Below, piece after piece: positions 58,355 through 64,000 of a stretch of 64,000 nucleotides of DNA (positions are counted from its first letter, which is position 1; each line of letters begins with the position of its first letter). The notes below the pieces were generated by a model. It was not told the origin of the DNA and ran no database searches. It worked only from the letters and a program-made list of their open reading frames with translations. Origin of the DNA: Ixodes scapularis (taxonomy: Eukaryota > Arthropoda > Arachnida > Ixodida > Ixodidae); assembly GCF_016920785.2 (NCBI RefSeq), contig NW_024609857.1, forward strand, positions 73,034,252 through 73,098,251, in the 5' to 3' direction. A program made the position numbers and the translations under genes.

Positions 58355-60651
58355 AAGTTTAGACTTTTTGGTCACGCCGACTTTAGACATTTAGATTACC
58401 TGTGTAAGTACCACTTTTAGCCACTACGGCCGCCTTAAACTCAGTGATGTTTTATTTTATTGCATAAACGTGAACTTTAGCTTCCGACATTAATTAACAT
58501 TAAAAATATTTATAGTTTGGTGTTGCTGCTAAAGCTTGCATTTCTGAATTGTAAAAGCGGGTAAGTAAAATGTATAAAGAACACATAAAATTACGCATCA
58601 ACCTGACCTCAAGTGTGCGCTGAAGTTTCAACGCGCTTTGACTTTGCGTCGAGTGAGCGATACTCGAATCGGTTGCCGCCGACACTCTTAACATTTTGCT
58701 CTTCAGGATCGCAATGCCGGCGCTCGCGAATGCCGGCGGCTCCGACTCTTTTTAGAGGTAGGCTAAAATACGATGAGCGTGCGAGCATGGCTTTTACGAA
58801 GGGCAAAAAGGACAGGAAGCCGCCAGGTTGCGCGCTGAAAATGCCCTGGTTGAGCAAAACACGAATAAGCTTTCAATTCATGAATAATTCAGCGCTACGT
58901 TTCCGCGTCCGTGGATGAGAAAATTTCGCAAAGCTACGGTGGCCGCCACCAAGTGATACATTTTTTTTGTTCCAGTATATATTGACGCTTTGTGTTTTCT
59001 GATCAAGCTACGGATCTCGGCTCGTGTTTGATCGCTGCTTGAAATTGCGCGCTTTTCTAAGTGATGTTCCTTGTCTGCGGTTCTTTCAAACGCACGGCGT
59101 GTCAACCCTGCTTTGTTTGGGATACTTACGTTATAGGGACTCCTTAACCGCAGAGTGCACGAAGACAATCTTCTTTTTTTTTAATTTTATTGCATTTGCA
59201 GTCATTGTTTTGGTTTTCCCGAAATTTCGTGCGGTGCAAATGTGATGTAAAATGTGAGCATTTCGTCGCACTTATTGCCCGCTACTTAATTTTCTGTGAG
59301 AGACACACAAAAACAATTGAACTGCTAGCAAAAAAAAAACAGTTGGAGAGCAGGTTGTTTGACATTTTACCGTGATGTAAATGAAGTTGAGACTTTTATT
59401 ACCTCGTCACCGTTTAATTTATATCGCGGCCAGCCCATATCCTGTTTTTCATGTTTAAAATGTTATATTTATAGTTTTTTTTTGTGTACTTCAGGAAAAT
59501 TAACCTCTTTTCAAAGGCTGACCTCTTTTGGCAGCTGTGGGATGTCCAACACGATGACGGACCGAAACCGCAACCTGACGGCACGCTTTAAGCGCGAAAC
59601 ACATGTGCGTCAAAACTGTCCGATCCGACGTGCGAACTGTCGGAAACATGGCTGCTCCGACTCGCCGCACTCCACAGTTCAAGACACATATTCTTCCGTT
59701 GCGTCGTGGCGCCGTTTCGTTCTGCTCCGCCAAGTTTCGGGTATCCCTCTACCGGATGAATGGGTGGATGCTAATGACTGTATTTATAACGGGCGGTTGC
59801 TTGGGCCACTTAGCCTAGAAACCTGAGAAATCTTAGATAATCAAGTAATCTTCAGTGCTGTCCCCATGGACGCACTGAACCGTTCATGCTAAACACTGAA
59901 TAGCAAGTTTTCTTGTTTTGTATTGTTTTCTGTTTTTTTACCGGATAATACTTTTTAACTACTTCCGTCCGTTGGCAAGCATCCGTTCTTCTTGTTCGTT
60001 TATTTTGTTGTTCGGAGATAAAGGATTAGCTTTGAGAAGTGTCAAGAGACTAATACGTTGAGTTAAAACCAAGACGTGCCTTCCCTTTCAATTTAAAAGA
60101 GGCTTAAACATAACACTTTATGTCAAGCTACTCAAACAAGTTGGGATTAAAAGAGAAAGAAAGCTTAATTAAGAAAGAACGATAGGGTCACTTAGAAAAC
60201 AGCCTGTTGCAAGTGGTCGCGTACGCAAAGAGGACGGGGAAGGGAAGCTTCTAATACTTTGTTGTCAGAAGGAAGATGGTGAAGTCATTTAAACGGTCGT
60301 TTTTCGTTGAAGAGGCGATCACTGATTTATAATTAAATGGCGCGAACAAGAGACAAGATAAAAACGAAAAAATGGCAGACATGCTCCGGAGACTGGCACT
60401 AATGAACTTTCCTGAAACTTGCTTTCCCGCCAAGAGCCCGCAATCGGTCGAGCCTATTAGTATGTTGCTTCGTCGAAACACACATCGTGATGCCTAAGGT
60501 TCCGTGTTTTCGGTAAATACCGACAGACCACTAAAAGTAACACCGGTACCGGTTTTGTCAACATCGTGAAAAAGAAAAAGAAACTCCCCAATCAAAGCTA
60601 ATCTTAAATAGAAGACAAACATAAAGAACTTCACGAGAGTATTTTTTTTTT
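58355..60651. other. No gene; single arm of family C at 59586-59646
   Basis: CTTTAAGCGCGAAACACATG, TGCGTCAAAACTGTCC and GATCCGACGTGCGAACTGTC match one arm of the hairpin at 56606. The second arm is missing. No coding support in the rest. Confidence 0.5.
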
Positions 60652-61103
60652 TTTTAGAGCGCAGCTCTTAGGCGCCCGCTTCCGGCTTGAACGGCGTCGC
60701 CGTCGCCGTAACCGCGCGGTGCGTTATGGGTAAGTTTCCGCGCGAAATTTAGCGGAAATTTTCCCCGCTAAATTTACCGGAAAACGTTCCCCGCTAAACT
60801 TCGCCAAAAAATTTTCCCGCTATATTTAGTGGGAAAATTTCCCTGCCAAATTTAGCGGAAGAAATTTCCCCGTTAGATTTAGCGGAAAAATTTCTCCGCT
60901 AGATTAGGCGGAAAAATTTCCCCGCTTAATTTAGAGGAACAAATTCCCCACTAAATTTAGCGGAAAATTTTCCCCTAAATGGGAGGCGAGCAGGAGAGCG
61001 GAAGAAGCATAGCCTCCTCTCCGTACCCTTGTCTCCTCCTCCTCAAGAGCTGCGGTCTAAAATCGGCGTTACAGGGAGTTGTAAACTGCTTTCATTTTTT
61101 TTT
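60652..61103. mobile_element. Minisatellite-core element, copy 4
   Basis: Head TTTAGAGCGCAGCTCTTAGG, CGCTTCCGGCTTGAACGGCG and CGCGCGGTGCGTTATGGG. The core (60738-60978) has about eight imperfect repeats of TTTCCCCGCTAAATTTAGCG with GGAAAA. The tail is CTCCTCCTCCTCAAGAGCTG, CGGTCTAAAATCGGCGTTAC and a T-run. Same family as 16413, 41240 and 58046, with a different core. Confidence 0.7.
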
Positions 61104-63001
61104 CTACACAGCTCTATTTTTCTTTTACCCTGAACACATCCCCCACTGTACTGTCGGACAGTCCGACGCTCTACTTCTTCCCCGAAGCGCCACATCTCTT
61201 ATTTTCTTGTCGGTAACGGAGTGTTTTTCTCGAATTCCGATCAGGCGCATGTTTCACGGAGAATGAGGAATTCCAAGTTGGCGTCCTGTTTTCTTCAAGA
61301 TTATACCCCAATAATCATTGATATCTTAAATTTGTTCGACAGCAAAATATGCACGAAAAAGTCACTGGGAAAAATACACCCCGAAGACGCACTGTCCTGT
61401 TCGAAGAAAAATAAACTCCGAAAATACGGATCACAACTCATGCGGCAGTTTTTGCGACTCCAAAGGGCGCACTCTCGACAACAATAGGGGCCGAAAACTA
61501 ATTGTGCCTGGACATGTGCCAGCTCAACCCACAGCGCTCCGGCTTAAGCAGGCAAGCATTGGTTCCAAAATGCTCTACCTCAGGAAGTGCTAAGGAGTAA
61601 ATCTAGAACAGCGGTTTATGAGAACTTTAAACCGACCCCACTCGACCAAAAAAGAGTCAAGAACGCAGCACTGAAGTTGTGCTATACTCTAGAGTTGACA
61701 AAATTAGGAAAAGATATGAAGAAAAGTTATCTTTCCTGTAAAAACACATAAGGTGGACTCACCCTTCCGGGCTATTGTAACGGAGAGGGGGGCGTGGCAG
61801 AAACAGGTTAACCAGTTTCTCCTGTGTCATCTTAGTGCCCTAGAGCTCCGGGATCCGTTTCTAGTCCTAAATTCGCTGGCGGTTGTGGAATGCGGAGGGC
61901 AAGTTCGTCTGCTCCTTGCGCAGGGGGTAGCGGTGACGTCAGAACGCCAAGCCCTGATTGGCTACCCCCTATCTGAGCGTCGTCTGCTCCTTTGCAACGT
62001 CGTCTGCGTCTGTCTTACCTTTCCTGCGACTTTCGGAAGTGCAGGTCCTTACGAGCGAGCTCGACTTCGCTTTTCAGAGAGGGCAGAAAAAATAATTTGA
62101 GCGGTACGTTTTTTTTGTCTAACAACTAGCAGACGGGCATCAAGGAGAGAAGTCAAAGGACTCACTGGCGAGGTGTCCCGAGGCGCCGAGGTTTGTTTAC
62201 TAAGAACCGAGAGTGAGGGTGATTAGTGTCCGCAAGTTCCCTCCCAAATACTTTTTCCCTCCTTTCGTGTGAGGCGAGACTCCTCACTCTTTAACGGCGT
62301 CGGCGGGTTGGCGCAGTTAACATCGTGTGCTTTACGTCTGCTAGTCAAAGCCATTGCTGCTTTACCTTTCCTGCGGATTCAACGCTTTTTCACCGGCGAG
62401 AACGCGGCCTTCGAAAAAGATTTGTGTTTGACCTTTGTCCCTCTTGTTCCCCTTCTCCTGGGATTATTTTCGTCATTCTTGTCCACCTCGCATTTGCATT
62501 TAATTGCATTATAACAATAAGTACTTCTTGGTGTCGAGTCTATCGACATAACTTCCGCGATACGTTCGACACCGCTCGGGTAGCTCGATCGATCTTGCTC
62601 GGGTTCTCTTCCACAGATTAGCACAGGTTTTCAAACTTTTGCCACTTGGGTTTACGCCACACATACATACACCAATTTGCTAACTGACAACAGCCTTTTA
62701 GTCGAGCGAGAAAGTTGTGACAACAAGCAGCGATCGAGCACTTTTGGGCTATGATGTGCTCACAATACCGATCGCACAGCCGCATTCGTTTATTTACAGT
62801 CACTACATCGATTGTCATCTGTCTTTAGCTGATTATCTTTGAACAACTCTTTAAACACGAGGTACCATTCACGAAACTCGTGCAACTAAACGTTTCAACA
62901 TAGCGATGAACATGGTGTTTACTTCTTACCTGAGCGAGCGGCCTGCCGCGGCATGCTCCTCTGGGGGTGTTGCAGCCGCTGCTCTGGAAGGTCCGTCTTT
63001 T
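61104..63001. other. No gene; family B arm at 61891-61992
   Basis: TGCGGAGGGCAAGTTCGTCT GCTCCTTGCGCAG and GTGACGTCAGAACGCCAAGC match one arm of family B. The rest has short frames without domains. Confidence 0.45.
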
Positions 63002-63410
63002 GGTACGTTTACACCTAAGAAGAAATCCGCTGCCGCGGGAGCGGATCCGCTCCCGGCGGCGGCGGCGACGGGCGGGTTGCGTTTACATATATTTCCTTCG
63101 AGCGGCGGCGGCAGCGCCGGCTGCGGCAGCGCTTCCCGTAACGTCTCGTCAAATATGACGAGAAGGCGCGAGAGTTCCCACCTCGGCTCTCTCTCCCCGG
63201 GCGTTGCTGCTCCCGGAAGAACGCGTACTCGTGACGTAGGCAGCGTCGCGCCGCGCAAGAATGTCACTTCCGGTCAGCGAAACGCCTCGTTCGGCGGCAG
63301 AAATAGATCCCGGACCTAAACGGCTCGCCGCCGCGTTTTCCGCCCAGCGTTTCGCCCCAGCGGCAAAAGCTGGGCGGATCCGCTGGCGGATCCGCAAGTG
63401 TAAACGTACC
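63002..63410. mobile_element. 410-bp MITE, left copy
   Basis: Terminal inverted repeats GGTACGTTTACACYT at both ends. GC-rich interior with GGGAGCGGATCCGCTCCC and a GGCGGATCCGCC-type palindrome near each end. It is the inverse of the copy at 63429. Confidence 0.85.
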
Positions 63411-63428
63411 ATTAATGGACTGTCAAAT

Positions 63429-63838
63429 GGTACGTTTACACTTGCGGATCCGCCAGCGGATCCGCCCAGCTTTTGCCGCTGGAGCGAAACGCTGGGCGGA
63501 AAACGCGGCGGCGAGCCGTATAGGTCCGGGATTTATTTCTGCCGCCAAACGAGGCGTGTCGCTGACCGGATGTGACATTCTTGCGCAGCGCGACGCTGCC
63601 TACGTCACGAGTACGCGTTCTTCCGGGAGCAGTAACGCCCGGGAGAGAGAGAGCCGAGGCGGGAACTCTCGCGCCTTCTCGTCATATTTGACGAGACGTT
63701 ACGGGAACCGCTGCCGCAGCCGGCGCTGCCACCACTGCTCGAAGGAAATAGATGTAAACACAACCAGCTCGTCGCCGCCGCCGCCGGGAACGGATCCGCT
63801 CCCGCGGCAGCGGATTTCTTTTCAGGTGTAAACGTACC
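63429..63838. mobile_element. 410-bp MITE, right copy (inverted)
   Basis: Nearly identical to 63002-63410 but in the opposite orientation, with the same GGTACGTTTACACYT ends. The two are separated by 18 bp (63411-63428). Confidence 0.85.
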
Positions 63839-64000
63839 ATTAGAGTCGCGTAAAGTGCGGTAGCCACCATGTGGCTGCACTTTGCGACCCCGCGAGGGCA
63901 CTCACACTGACTCTCTAGAATGTCGCCTTTATCGAAGAGCGTCAGCTTTACCGCGTAGCTACAATTCTTAAAAGACGCCTGGACATTTGCAACTAGAGTT
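63839..64000. other. No gene recognised
   Basis: Short terminal stretch without recognisable features. Confidence 0.5.

Noticed and set aside
62906..63901. Several overlapping open frames on both strands
   Set aside because: All lie in the two inverted GC-rich MITE copies and are mirrored by the palindrome.

Overview
The window is eukaryotic and looks like intron and intergenic DNA of an arthropod. The repeat style (CR1/L2- and RTE-like retroelement remnants, many hairpin MITEs, minisatellite-bearing elements) reminds me of hard-tick (chelicerate) genomes. That placement is inference from memory, not proof. There are no prokaryotic signatures, rRNA genes or CRISPR arrays, and no long host ORF. 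Most long open frames are by-products of repeats.

The one host gene I can identify is spliced and on the + strand. Two short exons encode neighbouring parts of the amino-terminal domain of a kainate-type ionotropic glutamate receptor (GRIK-like). Exon A (12000-12178, 179 nt) ends in phase 0 after a Gln codon. Exon B (46680-46733, 54 nt) begins in phase 0 and encodes AQQVGMLTEYHNYIATSL. Both have good splice sites, and together they give the family's LxQ/AQQVGM junction. The intron between them is therefore about 34.5 kb. Everything from 46734 to the end would lie in the next intron if the gene continues to the right; I found no exon beginning with the expected Asp. A possible 3'-terminal coding exon of another gene lies on the - strand at 4590-4831.

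Layout. 1-12 kb: sparse DNA with hairpin MITEs (1.7-2.3, 7.1-7.5, 8.9-9.1 kb) and a possible solo LTR (8.4 kb). 12-46.7 kb (large intron): tRNA-like head, possible LTR and RT remnant (14-15.4 kb); first copy of a minisatellite-core element (16.4 kb); three abutting MITEs (18.3-19.8 kb); palindromic minisatellites (20.1 and 22.9-23.4 kb); a 2.2-kb TA-flanked DNA transposon (29.5-31.6 kb); a degraded CR1/L2-like retrotransposon interrupted by a 590-bp MITE (33.3-36.5 kb); more retroelement tails (37-39.5 kb); a 42-bp CRE-like minisatellite inside the second minisatellite-core element (41.2-42.3 kb); a hAT-like remnant (42.9-43.9 kb); nested hairpins (44.6-46.5 kb). 46.7-64 kb: two MITEs, then a complete 7.2-kb array of about 73 copies of a 99-bp satellite (49.2-56.4 kb), two further minisatellite-core elements (58.0 and 60.7 kb), and two head-to-head copies of a 410-bp MITE forming an 837-bp palindrome (63.0-63.8 kb).

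The most unusual structure is a family of four elements at 16.4, 41.2, 58.0 and 60.7 kb. They share the same head and (mostly) tail but each carries a different core; in three of them the core is a tandem or short-word repeat. This resembles Helentron/HINE-type elements. The satellite array is also notable: both edges are visible, a 12-bp ancestral periodicity survives at its left edge, its right edge is inverted, and it holds a 16-unit internal duplication.
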